Assembly (NCBI GenBank): GCA_024276905.1
Contig: JAJRWF010000070.1
Location: 1-34,010 of the forward strand
Direction: 5' to 3'
DNA length: 34,010 bases
Source of the DNA: Deltaproteobacteria bacterium
GTDB taxonomy: Bacteria; Desulfobacterota; Desulfuromonadia; Desulfuromonadales; Geopsychrobacteraceae
Under the pieces are notes generated by a model. It was not told the origin of the DNA and made no database searches. It saw only the letters and a program-made list of their open reading frames with translations. The position numbers and the translations under genes were made by a program. Shown here piece by piece: positions 1 through 7,895 of this stretch; position 1 is the first letter of the stretch; every line of letters begins with the position of its first letter.

Positions 1-54
1 GCCACGCATTTGCCCGAAATCTGTTGTGACTCTGGTTGTTTTTACGTTACCCAT
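1..54 (-). CDS. possible 5' end of a minus-strand gene (partial)
   Basis: An ATG on the minus strand at 54-52 opens a frame that stays open to the left edge, giving 18 codons (MGNVKTTRVTTDFGQMRG). No good ribosome binding site lies in front of it; only a distant GGTGAG is visible. The product is not recognisable from so little sequence. It is listed because the frame is open at the window boundary and the flanking 55-444 otherwise has no gene. It could equally be chance. Confidence 0.22.
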   Translation of the reverse strand, partial: MGNVKTTRVTTDFGQMRG

Positions 55-444
55 AGAACGACATGACTCACCGGTCTTTCAATGATGCCTATCTCTCGTT
101 TAAGTTGCATTGGAAATCTAACGGTGCGGAACAAATAACAATATAATAAAAAAACTGTGCCTCTTGCAGAAGGCTGAAAAAGCAAGCGCCCGGCATTCCT
201 GAGTAAGCGGGAATTCTGACGATAATCTCATGGATTACGGGTGTATGCAATGTGAAAGTGTCAACAGCGGTGGTGGCCACTCGGTTCCCCTTTGCTGTTC
301 CGCTCGTTGTCGCGATTTTCGGGGTTGTTCGAGTTGACAGAGAGGGGGTGACGCATTACATGTATGTATAGATGTCTGACAGTGGAGGGTGCGAATCAAC
401 CTGTGGTTTGCCTGTTGCCGTACTTTTCTGCCGAAAGGAATGTC
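55..444. other. non-coding stretch upstream of the small Cys-rich gene
   Basis: No convincing gene is visible here. A 63-codon minus-strand frame at 89-280 has no ribosome binding site and no recognisable protein character. A TTGACA at 334-339 followed after 17 bp by TACATG (357-362) is a possible weak sigma-70 promoter for the gene at 445, but the -10 match is poor. Confidence 0.4.
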
Positions 445-714
445 ATGTCTAAAAAAAGGGAGCCTCGATACTCAGTAGATGAAGCAATCATCGCTAAATC
501 GGCGGCGTGTACCAAGGGGATGAGCTGTCTGGAGCAGGGGCCAGCCTGCAGTGTCGGCGCCGTCGTCAATGGGGATACTCTGATCGTCGACTGTAGAAGC
601 AAGGACACTGATTGCCCCTTCTACTGCCCTCCGGCTATAGGCGGAATTGATGGCAGCCATGGCCCCTGCAGCTGTGCGGTCCGTCTTGAATTACGTGAAA
701 AATTCAATCTTTAG
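445..714 (+). CDS. small cysteine-rich protein of unknown function
   Basis: This encodes 89 residues from the ATG at 445, which has AAAGGAA just upstream (434-440). A longer frame from 364 exists, but its extra N-terminus looks non-native and lacks a ribosome binding site. The protein has no signal peptide or membrane segment. It carries eight cysteines clustered between residues about 25 and 80, including CPFYCPP and CSC, which suggests a metal-binding or iron-sulfur-binding cytosolic protein. I do not recognise the family. The gene stands alone, separated from the cytochrome block by about 700 bp. That the frame is real is supported by the ribosome binding site and the clustered cysteines; the function is unknown. 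Confidence 0.6.
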   Translation: MSKKREPRYSVDEAIIAKSAACTKGMSCLEQGPACSVGAVVNGDTLIVDCRSKDTDCPFYCPPAIGGIDGSHGPCSCAVRLELREKFNL

Positions 715-772
715 TCGGTTGTCCCTTTCTCGTTCCGCCCTTTCCCGATAACTCTCTTCGTCCTTCCCTGTG

Positions 773-801
773 GAACTGTGCGGCACCACAGTTCTGTGCC
801 G
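773..801. repeat. interlocked inverted repeats (a-b-a'-b' order)
   Basis: GAACTGTG (773-780) is the exact reverse complement of CACAGTTC (787-794). CGGCAC (781-786) is the exact reverse complement of GTGCCG (796-801). The two pairs are interleaved, so the RNA could form either of two exclusive hairpins, or a strained pseudoknot with very short loops. It lies about 60 bp downstream of the Cys-rich gene and could act as its 3' end structure, although no T-run follows. Confidence 0.5.
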
Positions 802-836
802 TGCAAAGATGACATGATCTATGCGTATAAGTTCAT

Positions 837-865
837 ACTATAAAAATAGGACTGTGTTTTATAGT
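837..865. repeat. AT-rich inverted repeat, possible activator (UAS) site
   Basis: ACTATAAAA (837-845) and TTTTATAGT (857-865) are perfect 9-bp inverted arms separated by 11 bp. The centre lies roughly 120 bp upstream of the start point predicted from the sigma-54-like promoter at 944-959. That is a usual distance for an enhancer-binding protein site. The role is inferred from position only. Confidence 0.4.
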
Positions 866-943
866 CACAGGGTGAGGCAGCAATAAAACATTAAAAGACT
901 AGTACTTGGTTTTGGAATATGTTATATCAGCAGTTCCTTTGCT

Positions 944-959
944 TGGCACAAGCTCTGCA
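944..959 (+). promoter_or_regulatory. sigma-54 (RpoN) type -24/-12 promoter
   Basis: TGGCACAAGCTCTGCA matches the RpoN consensus TGGCAC-N5-TTGCW at all specified positions except one (C for the first T of TTGC). It has the invariant GG and GC dinucleotides separated by 10 bp. Transcription would start near 970 and run through the riboswitch at about 1172 into the oxidoreductase/cytochrome block. Confidence 0.5.
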
Positions 960-1171
960 GTTGTTAGGATCATCGGGAAGCAAGGGTCCTTAATGGTGTT
1001 TCTACTTGTGCTATGTGGGATTATTATTAGAAAAATCATTTGGATGTTTGGTGCGGCATCTGTTTTACTTGAAATGTCTATGTAGATTGTAAAGGTTGTA
1101 TTTTACACTAACAATAACGTGAATAAAAATAACAAGATTTAAGAGTTTACTTTTGACGTATTGCTGATCTA

Positions 1172-1286
1172 GCGGTATGCCTTTGTAAAAAGCAAACCAC
1201 GGGAAACCGTGGGACGCAGAGCCATGGGACTACCGGAGTCTGAGCGTTTTCAAAAATGCTTGGCTCCCATGTCTGCCGGGCCGCCA
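1172..1286 (+). ncRNA. GEMM-I cyclic-dinucleotide riboswitch aptamer
   Basis: The diagnostic GEMM-I core is present. GCAAACC (1192-1198) runs into a P2 hairpin CCACGG-GAAA-CCGTGG (1197-1212) with a GNRA tetraloop, followed by GGGACGCAGAGCC (1211-1223). A long P3 arm pairs CATGGGA (1223-1229) with TCCCATG (1265-1271) and includes a distal GCGTTTT/AAAATGC stem. The 3' GCCGGGCCGCC (1275-1285) fits the usual GEMM 3' segment; GCGG at 1172-1175 can pair with its CCGC to close P1. GEMM-I aptamers bind c-di-GMP or, in Geobacter relatives, 3',3'-cGAMP. The base before CAAACC is G, which favours c-di-GMP or dual specificity. The position equivalent to A47 of the Vibrio Vc2 aptamer appears to be G (1219). 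Confidence 0.85.
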
Positions 1287-1313
1287 GAGGATATTCTGGC
1301 GGCCCTTTTATTT
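1278..1313 (+). terminator. intrinsic terminator forming the riboswitch expression platform
   Basis: GGGCCGCCAGA (1278-1288) and TCTGGCGGCCC (1295-1305) form a perfect 11-bp stem with a 6-nt loop, followed by TTTTATTT (1306-1313). Its left arm shares GGCCGCC with the 3' strand of the aptamer. Ligand-stabilised P1 would therefore prevent the terminator, which suggests an ON switch for the block starting at 1400. Confidence 0.88.
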
Positions 1314-1399
1314 AGCCCGCCAGCAGGAAATCCTGACCATTCATTGCTTGTTCAGCAATCTATTCAAAAACTGAAAATTTCAAAACAGGACTGATTACC

Positions 1400-2719
1400 A
1401 TGTCGCTAAGTATGTTCGCCGATGTCTGGGTCTATCTGTTGCCGCTGCTCGGGTTCTGGGCGGTCTATGTCGGCTCCAGAGCTCGTGTCCAGAAGAAAAA
1501 TCTTGCCGCTCTGAATGAGTCAATTGAGACCGGTATGACTGAGCCGGCCAGTTTGCACCCGGTTATCAATACCAACCGTTGTTTGGGGTGCGGGTCTTGT
1601 GTCGCGGCTTGTCCGGAGCAGGCCGGACATAATGTTCTGGGTCTGATTGCCGGGAAATCGACACTGGTCGGACCGAGTTTCTGCATCGGTCATGGCGCCT
1701 GTGCCGCCGTCTGTCCACAGGATGCAATCACGTTGGTTTTCGGTACCGCCAAAAGAGGGGTTGATATTCCACAGGTGAAACCGGATTTCGAAAGTAATGT
1801 TCCCGGCCTGTTCATTGCCGGTGAGCTGGGCGGGATGGGCTTGATCCGCAATGCCATTGTCCAGGGGTGTCAGGCACTTGATTCAATTCGCAAGCTCGAT
1901 GGAATCGGTAAGGGGGATGGGCTTGATCTGGTGATTGTCGGTGCTGGTCCCGCCGGTTTTGCCGCTTCGCTCGGGGCGCTTCAGCACAAACTGCGTTGTG
2001 TCACTGTGGAGCAGGACAGCCTTGGCGGAACGGTTGCCAATTTTCCGCGCGGCAAACTGGTGATGACTGCGCCGGTTGATATCCCGTTGCTGGGCAAGGT
2101 TAATTTTCGGGAAACAACCAAAGAAATTCTGATTGAATTCTGGCAGGCGGCGGAGAAAAAAACCGGACTGAAGATCAATTACCGGGAGCGGGTCGAAAAG
2201 ATCGACAAGACCGCAGAAGGATTTCGGGTTAAAACCGATCGTCAGACTTACGAGACCCGGGCCGTTCTGCTTTCGCTTGGCCGTCGTGGAACGCCGCGCA
2301 AGCTGGGAGTGCCGGGAGAAGAGCAGACCAAGGTTGTTTACAAACTGATTGATCCGCAGGAATACCGTGGCAAGAAGGTCCTGGTCGTCGGAGGAGGCGA
2401 CAGTGCCCTTGAGGCTGCAACCAGTATTGCGGATGAACCCGGGACAACGGTCGCGATCTCTTACCGAAGTGACGCCTTTTCAAGAGCAAAACAGAAGAAC
2501 CGGCAACGCATTGAAGAAACTTCGGAAGAGGGGCGATTGCAGGTGTTGCTCTCTTCAACCGTGAAAAAAATATCAACCGACAAGGTTGAAATTAACCAGG
2601 GAGATCTAACGTTGACGTTGGAAAACGATGCGGTGATTGTCTGTGCCGGGGGCATTCTGCCAACCCCGTTTTTACGTGATTGCGGCATTCTGGTGGAGAC
2701 AAAACATGGGACGCCCTGA
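1400..2719 (+). CDS. membrane-anchored ferredoxin/FAD-NAD(P) oxidoreductase
   Basis: The product has 439 residues. The N-terminus has one membrane segment (about residues 5-25). A ferredoxin domain follows with CLGCGSCVAAC (C61, C64, C67, C71) and a second motif CIGHGACAAVC (C95, C101, C105) in which His98 stands where a cysteine is usual. After that comes a thioredoxin-reductase-like fold with an FAD motif VIVGAGPAG (about 173) and an NAD(P) motif VVGGGDSA (about 332). The redox-active CxxC of true thioredoxin reductases is absent, as in YpdA-like enzymes. I infer electron transfer between NAD(P)H and iron-sulfur carriers at the inner membrane, feeding the cytochromes encoded downstream. The gene is the first after the riboswitch terminator and overlaps the next gene by 14 bp, so they are translationally linked. 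Confidence 0.85.
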   Translation: MSLSMFADVWVYLLPLLGFWAVYVGSRARVQKKNLAALNESIETGMTEPASLHPVINTNRCLGCGSCVAACPEQAGHNVLGLIAGKSTLVGPSFCIGHGACAAVCPQDAITLVFGTAKRGVDIPQVKPDFESNVPGLFIAGELGGMGLIRNAIVQGCQALDSIRKLDGIGKGDGLDLVIVGAGPAGFAASLGALQHKLRCVTVEQDSLGGTVANFPRGKLVMTAPVDIPLLGKVNFRETTKEILIEFWQAAEKKTGLKINYRERVEKIDKTAEGFRVKTDRQTYETRAVLLSLGRRGTPRKLGVPGEEQTKVVYKLIDPQEYRGKKVLVVGGGDSALEAATSIADEPGTTVAISYRSDAFSRAKQKNRQRIEETSEEGRLQVLLSSTVKKISTDKVEINQGDLTLTLENDAVIVCAGGILPTPFLRDCGILVETKHGTP

Positions 2720-4751
2720 CTTTTATTACGGTGCGAATATCCTCCGCCTGGTTCTGTCTTTGATCCTGCTGTTGTCGATGACGTCGGAGGTCAGGGCGGC
2801 ACTGCCTGCTGAAATCGATGCAGCAGCGCGTATCAGGGATTACAGCCGGGTGTATCGGCTTTTGGAACCCTTGGCGGCGGCAGGTGATGCTGAGGCTCAG
2901 TACCGTCTGGCCGCACTTTACCGGGCGGGACGCGGTGTCAAGCGCAATCCACTGCTGGCTGCCGAATGGTTGGGCCGCTCCGCCAGGCAGGGGTATGCCA
3001 GGGCGCAGCATAGTTTCGGCAGTATGTACCTGAATGGTTGGGGAGTTCCTGTCGATATGGCCCGGGCACGCTATTGGTTCGAGGCCGCCGCTGACCAGGG
3101 GATTCCCTTTCAGCCCGACCTGCTGCAACCGAAAACGCCTCTTTCGAAGTCCCTCCGGAATCCTGAGATCACCGCTGATCGCCAGCGAACGTTGTTACAG
3201 GCCGCACTTCATGGTGACCGGCAACTTGTGGAAGAACTGCTGGCAGCAGATGTTGATCCCGATACTGCTGATGCTCAGGGTCGAACCGCACTGCATATCG
3301 CTGCCGCCCAGGGTCATGCCGGGGTGGTACAGAGCCTTGTGAAGGCGGGTAGCGATCTCGATCAGACTGATCGTTTTGGTGAAAATGCCCTGTTGTCGGC
3401 GGTTTCCGCAGATCAACTCGGAGTTGCTGAAATCCTGCTGCGGGCTGGAGCCAGACCGAATGTTGCGGATTCTAACGGCCGAACCGCTCTGCAGATCTCG
3501 GCGCTGCGCGGGAGTCAGGCTCTGGTCGAATTGTTACTGCGCAAGGGGGCAGAGTTGAATCATCAGGATTCCGGTCAGCTGACGGCGCTCGATCTGGCCC
3601 GCCGGCGTGGTCATGTCGCGCTGTCGGACTGGCTCGAAAAACGGGGAGGCGAGCCGGGCGCTGTCCGGTCGCAAGTGCCGCTCGGACCGGAACTTGAGGC
3701 CGGGATTCAGGAGGCGGGGGATGCCATCCTGCAGGGCAAGCGGAATCCTTTTGCCGGTTGGTCGTTGTTGTTGATTGCTGCCTGGCGCGGTGAGGTTCAG
3801 GTTGTTGAGCGGTTACTCGCACGGGGTGAGCCGGTCGATTTTCGTGGCGCGGAAAAAGAAACGGCCCTGATGCTCGCCAGTAGCAGAGGCCATGTCGAAA
3901 TTGTCGAAAAATTGTTGGCAAAAGGTGCAACCGTCAATTTTCAGGATTTTGCAGGTCGAACGGCGCTGCAGTTTGCTGCTGCCGAAGGCCGAAATCATGT
4001 TGTTGACCGTTTGCTTGCTGCAGGAGCAGAGAGCAAACGCAGACAGAGCAATGGCCTGTCACCGTTGCTTGCCGCAGTCCGTGGCGGACACCAGCAAACG
4101 GTGCTGGTTTTACTAAATTCAGGTCAGACCTTCAACCTTGACCCTCAGGAACAGCAGGAGCTGATGATTGCTGCGATACGGATGAAGAACCCGCAGATTC
4201 TCAACGCCTTGCTGGACAAGGGGAAACCCGGGGAGACCTTCAATATGAACAGACAGACAGCCCTCTGGGCCGCCGCAGATGAGGGGGAGCCGTTAACCGT
4301 AAAAGTTCTTATCGCCAATCATACGGCACTTGACCAACAGGATCGTTATGGCCAGACCGCACTGGCCCGGGCTGCCATGCGCGGTCATAAAGCTGTGGTC
4401 GACCTGCTGCTTCAGGCCGGTGCTGATCCGGACATTGCGACGCTTAACGGCAATACGCCGCTGATGCTGGCCGCGAATATGGGACATGAACTGGTTGTTT
4501 CAAGGCTGGCTACGGCCGGTGCACGACTCGACGAGCGTAACCATGGCGGCAATACGGCCCTGATGCTGGCTTCAGCTGCAGGTGATGTTGCAACAGTCAG
4601 GGTTTTGCTGGCCCAGGGCGCCAAGGACCATCTGCGAAATAAAAAGCGTGAACAAGCCGTCGATCTGGCTGCTGCTGCCGGACACACTGATGTTGTTGCC
4701 CTGCTCAGGGAGCATTCCGGGCTGAATCCTTTTCATCTCGGGGCGCTTTGA
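2706..4751 (+). CDS. exported Sel1-like and ankyrin repeat protein
   Basis: The product has 681 residues from the ATG at 2706, which has GGTGGAG (2692-2698) seven bases upstream. A longer frame to 2637 would bury the signal peptide. Residues 1-31 form a signal peptide ending VRA. Two to three Sel1-like (TPR) repeats follow, with the signature AAAGDAEAQYRLA. Then come about twelve ankyrin repeats (for example GRTALHIAAAQGHAGVVQSL) to the C-terminus, with a less regular linker near residues 310-340. Ankyrin and Sel1 repeats bind proteins, so I infer a periplasmic scaffold or assembly factor for the cytochrome block in which it sits. No catalytic motif is visible. Confidence 0.85.
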   Translation: MGRPDFYYGANILRLVLSLILLLSMTSEVRAALPAEIDAAARIRDYSRVYRLLEPLAAAGDAEAQYRLAALYRAGRGVKRNPLLAAEWLGRSARQGYARAQHSFGSMYLNGWGVPVDMARARYWFEAAADQGIPFQPDLLQPKTPLSKSLRNPEITADRQRTLLQAALHGDRQLVEELLAADVDPDTADAQGRTALHIAAAQGHAGVVQSLVKAGSDLDQTDRFGENALLSAVSADQLGVAEILLRAGARPNVADSNGRTALQISALRGSQALVELLLRKGAELNHQDSGQLTALDLARRRGHVALSDWLEKRGGEPGAVRSQVPLGPELEAGIQEAGDAILQGKRNPFAGWSLLLIAAWRGEVQVVERLLARGEPVDFRGAEKETALMLASSRGHVEIVEKLLAKGATVNFQDFAGRTALQFAAAEGRNHVVDRLLAAGAESKRRQSNGLSPLLAAVRGGHQQTVLVLLNSGQTFNLDPQEQQELMIAAIRMKNPQILNALLDKGKPGETFNMNRQTALWAAADEGEPLTVKVLIANHTALDQQDRYGQTALARAAMRGHKAVVDLLLQAGADPDIATLNGNTPLMLAANMGHELVVSRLATAGARLDERNHGGNTALMLASAAGDVATVRVLLAQGAKDHLRNKKREQAVDLAAAAGHTDVVALLREHSGLNPFHLGAL

Positions 4752-4845
4752 TGAAGATCAAACCTGCAAATAGGGGCCAAGTAGACAGAATTGCAGCCAG
4801 TTCATGGAGAATTCAACCGGCTGCCGGAAGTGTCAGGAGATAACG

Positions 4846-6222
4846 GTGAAGAACAATCAACTGCGGTCACGACAGATCATCCGAAAAGATCGGCCCTCGG
4901 TGAATAAAGTCCCCGTCAGTCAAGACGCGGCAAAGGTCATTCCTTTTTCCGGACTGGACTTTTTTGAAGCGCGTAAAACCCTGGCGCAGATTTATGACAG
5001 TGGCATGCTTCACTTCAGGGAGGGGCGTTTTGATGAGGCCTGCCTCGATTTCAGGCAGGCTGGTCAGGGTCAATACCGTCTGGCGTCCTGTATCCAGATG
5101 GCCAGTCGCTGTTATCGCCTTGGAGGACAGCCTGAAAAGGCCGTTTCCTTGCTGAAAATCGGTGTTGAACGTAAGGGTTGGTCCGAGGAAGACGCTGCCA
5201 TGTTGCAGCAGGAGTTGGCCTTTTTGCTGCCCGCGGTAGTCACCCCTGCGGCGGCTGAACGGGTTACGGTTGCCACCGAACCTGCTGTGAAGAAGGACAG
5301 GGAGCAGGTCGTAGAAAAAGCTCCGGAACCGGAAGCCGCACCGGAAAACTCTGCGTCTCCGGCAGTCGATCTGTATGCCGCTCCAACCTCAAAACTGGTG
5401 ACCGTGCCCTTTGGCTTACTGGTTGTTGCGGTGCTTGTCGCGGGCTACCTGTTGCGTGTCGAACGACATCTGACCGCTGAAAGCGGTCTCGGTTATCAAC
5501 TTGGTATTATCGGCAGCCTGTTGATGCTGCTGTTGATGCTCTATCCCCTGCGCAAGAAGGCACGGTTTATGCGGAACTGGGGGCCCATCCCCCACTGGTT
5601 CCGCTTTCATATGCTGGCTGTAATTATCGGCCCGATCCTGATTCTGTTTCATGCCAACTTTCAACTCGGTTCGTTGAACAGCCAGGTCGTTCTGGGCAGT
5701 ACCTTGCTGGTTGCCGGCAGCGGCCTCTTCGGGCGCTATCTCTATACCCGAATTCACTGTGGGCTTTACGGCAAGAGGGTTTCTCTGGAACAGCTGCATG
5801 ATGCGATCAGCAATAATCACGACAACCTGGCCGCTGTTTTTGTTTATGCCCCGAGAATTCAGCAACGGCTACTTCATTTTGATGCGGTGGTTCTGCGGCC
5901 ATCGACCGGAGTTTTTCACAGCATCGGCCGGGTGCTGCTGATCGATTTGTTGCGCCGTTGGACTCATCTGCGTATCAAGTTGGTTCTGCATCGGGCGCTG
6001 AAGGTTTCTGCGCGGCGTAATCACTGGTCGAGACGCGAAACCAGCAGGCAGTATCGCGCCGCAAACCTGCTCTTGAAAAGGCACCTGTCTGCAGTTTTAA
6101 AGGTTGCCGAGTTCAGTTTTTATGAACGTTTTTTTGCTCTCTGGCACGTTTTTCATATGCCGCTCTTCCTTTTGCTGGTCATCGCGCTGGTCATGCACGT
6201 GATTGCCGTGCATATGTACTAA
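4846..6222 (+). CDS. TPR-containing b-type cytochrome/ferric-reductase-like membrane protein
   Basis: The product has 458 residues from a GTG at 4846, with AGGAG at 4835-4839. The frame also opens at ATG 4804 (472 residues), but no ribosome binding site is visible there. The N-terminal third is soluble with a TPR-like helical repeat (about residues 45-135), then a Pro/Glu/Ala-rich linker. The C-terminal half has about five membrane helices. Histidines in membrane context, such as HWFRFHM, LFHANF, WHVFHM and a C-terminal VMHVIAVH, are candidate haem b ligands, as in cytochrome b561 or ferric-reductase-like domains. I infer a quinol-oxidising or electron-relaying inner-membrane step between the oxidoreductase at 1400 and the periplasmic cytochrome encoded 17 bp downstream. 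The exact family is uncertain. Confidence 0.7.
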   Translation: MKNNQLRSRQIIRKDRPSVNKVPVSQDAAKVIPFSGLDFFEARKTLAQIYDSGMLHFREGRFDEACLDFRQAGQGQYRLASCIQMASRCYRLGGQPEKAVSLLKIGVERKGWSEEDAAMLQQELAFLLPAVVTPAAAERVTVATEPAVKKDREQVVEKAPEPEAAPENSASPAVDLYAAPTSKLVTVPFGLLVVAVLVAGYLLRVERHLTAESGLGYQLGIIGSLLMLLLMLYPLRKKARFMRNWGPIPHWFRFHMLAVIIGPILILFHANFQLGSLNSQVVLGSTLLVAGSGLFGRYLYTRIHCGLYGKRVSLEQLHDAISNNHDNLAAVFVYAPRIQQRLLHFDAVVLRPSTGVFHSIGRVLLIDLLRRWTHLRIKLVLHRALKVSARRNHWSRRETSRQYRAANLLLKRHLSAVLKVAEFSFYERFFALWHVFHMPLFLLLVIALVMHVIAVHMY

Positions 6223-6239
6223 CCGTAGAAAAACAGGGA

Positions 6240-7880
6240 ATGTTTATGTGGAAGCAACCGGCCATCTGGCTGCTTTTTGTAGCTTTTTATACTCTTTTTT
6301 CAGCGGCACCAGCCAGCGCTGATATCAAGCAACTGGTGATGCCTGGTCGCGTTATTGAGGCCCATGCCGGGTTTGAGCAGCAGTGTCGGCGCTGCCATCA
6401 ACCGTTCAAAAAAAGAGCCCAGGGACAACTCTGCCTTGATTGTCATAAATCCCTGGCGGAGGATCTCAGACAGAAAAAAGGCTTTCATGGTCACAGCAGT
6501 GCTGTTGCTGCCGCAGACTGCAAGCATTGTCATACCGAACACAAGGGTCGTACAGCGGATGTTGTTCTGCTTGATCGTGAGACATTTGATCACCGGTTGA
6601 CCGATTTCAATCTTGAAGGGGTTCATCTCCGGGTTGCTTGTGATGCCTGTCATACGCCGGAAAAGCGGGAAAATGCAGGGCCGCCAGACTATGCAGCATC
6701 ATCAGGGTTCTTCAGCCGCGCAGCTGCAGACTGTTATGGCTGTCATAACAAGGCAGAGCCGCACCAGAAACGCCTGGGGAAAAAATGTCAGAATTGTCAT
6801 CGCGCGACATCCTGGGACAAAATTTCCTATTCTCATGACAAATCGGATTTTCGTCTGAATGCTATGCATAAGCCGGTCAGTTGTGTTCTCTGCCATCCCA
6901 ATCAGCGGTGGAAAAAAATTGCCGATGACTGTTACAGCTGTCATCGGCTCAACGATTCCCATGGCGGCCGCTACGGCAAAAAATGCCAGGATTGTCACAG
7001 TGACAAGGGCCCGGCTATCGACCCGAAAAACCCCAGGAGTGCCTGGAAAAAGGTCAAATTCGACCACCGTAAAACCAAATTCGCTCTGGAGGGCAAACAT
7101 CTGAAGCTGGCCTGCAATCTGTGTCATCCCCAACAACTCTATGGACAGAAACTGAAAACAGATTGTCTTTCCTGTCATCGGCATGATGACCGTCACAAAG
7201 GCTTCTACGGCCCCAAGTGTGTGCAATGCCACAACACAAAGGGCTGGAAACTCTCAGCCTTTGATCATCAGAAAACCAGTTTCCCGTTACGAGCAAAGCA
7301 CCAGCAGGTTACCTGCCGCAGTTGTCACACCCGACCGACCTCTGCCGAGAAACTCGGCAGTCGTTGCATCAATTGTCACCAGCTTAAAGATGTGCACCGC
7401 AACCAGGAATCCCGACGTTGTGAACGTTGTCATACGCCGGTCGGATGGCGTGAGGGGGTGCAGTTTGATCATGATCTGAGCCGCTTCCCACTGATTGGGC
7501 TGCATGCCGTAGTTCCTTGTGAGAGCTGCCACCAGAATGTCGAGTTCCGGCAGGTTCGGATGAAATGTGACGACTGTCATCAGCGGGATGACAAACACAA
7601 GCGGCGACTGGGACCTGACTGCGAAGCCTGTCACACCCCGAATGGCTGGACGCTCTGGCAGTTTGATCATATCGGCAAGAAGAGCTTCAAACTCGATGGG
7701 GCACATCGTGACCTTGAGTGTCTGGCCTGCCATAAAAAACCGGTGAAAAAAAAGATCAGGCTGGCGCGGGATTGTGCCTCCTGCCACCGGGATCAGGATA
7801 TTCACCAGGGAGCCTTCGGGCGCAACTGTGAACGCTGTCATCTGAGTGAAAGTTTCAGAAAGTTACGGAGTTCGCGCTGA
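6240..7880 (+). CDS. 21-haem periplasmic c-type cytochrome
   Basis: The product has 546 residues with a signal peptide (about 1-27, ending ASA). I count 21 CxxCH haem c attachment motifs spread evenly from the mature N-terminus to the C-terminus. They often pair as CxxCH-x(10-20)-CxxCH, with conserved FDH or YSH segments in between that could supply distal histidines. The modules (FDHxxxxFxLxGxHxxxxCxxCH) resemble those of multihaem cytochromes of metal-reducing deltaproteobacteria. The role inferred is a periplasmic electron wire or store between the membrane cytochrome b encoded before it and the outer-membrane components encoded after it. ATG 6246 is an alternative start. It is followed 15 bp later by the SPOR-like gene. 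Confidence 0.93.
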   Translation: MFMWKQPAIWLLFVAFYTLFSAAPASADIKQLVMPGRVIEAHAGFEQQCRRCHQPFKKRAQGQLCLDCHKSLAEDLRQKKGFHGHSSAVAAADCKHCHTEHKGRTADVVLLDRETFDHRLTDFNLEGVHLRVACDACHTPEKRENAGPPDYAASSGFFSRAAADCYGCHNKAEPHQKRLGKKCQNCHRATSWDKISYSHDKSDFRLNAMHKPVSCVLCHPNQRWKKIADDCYSCHRLNDSHGGRYGKKCQDCHSDKGPAIDPKNPRSAWKKVKFDHRKTKFALEGKHLKLACNLCHPQQLYGQKLKTDCLSCHRHDDRHKGFYGPKCVQCHNTKGWKLSAFDHQKTSFPLRAKHQQVTCRSCHTRPTSAEKLGSRCINCHQLKDVHRNQESRRCERCHTPVGWREGVQFDHDLSRFPLIGLHAVVPCESCHQNVEFRQVRMKCDDCHQRDDKHKRRLGPDCEACHTPNGWTLWQFDHIGKKSFKLDGAHRDLECLACHKKPVKKKIRLARDCASCHRDQDIHQGAFGRNCERCHLSESFRKLRSSR

Positions 7881-7895
7881 TCAAGGAGTGGACCA

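Larger units (their letters stand above)
715..1171. other. long AT-rich intergenic region before the riboswitch
   Basis: No reading frame worth calling is present. The region contains the interlocked repeats (773-801), the AT-rich dyad (837-865) and the sigma-54-like promoter (944-959). The stretch about 1080-1150 is very AT-rich and could hold further promoter or untranslated-leader sequence. Confidence 0.5.

Noticed and set aside
1153-1181. TTGACG-17 bp-TATGCC promoter-like pair
   Set aside because: Transcription from it would start near 1188 and omit the 5' strand of the riboswitch closing stem. The sigma-54-like element at 944 fits better, though it remains possible that both are used.
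1209-1394. 61-codon plus-strand frame
   Set aside because: It lies across the riboswitch aptamer and terminator; its sequence is explained by RNA structure and it has no ribosome binding site.
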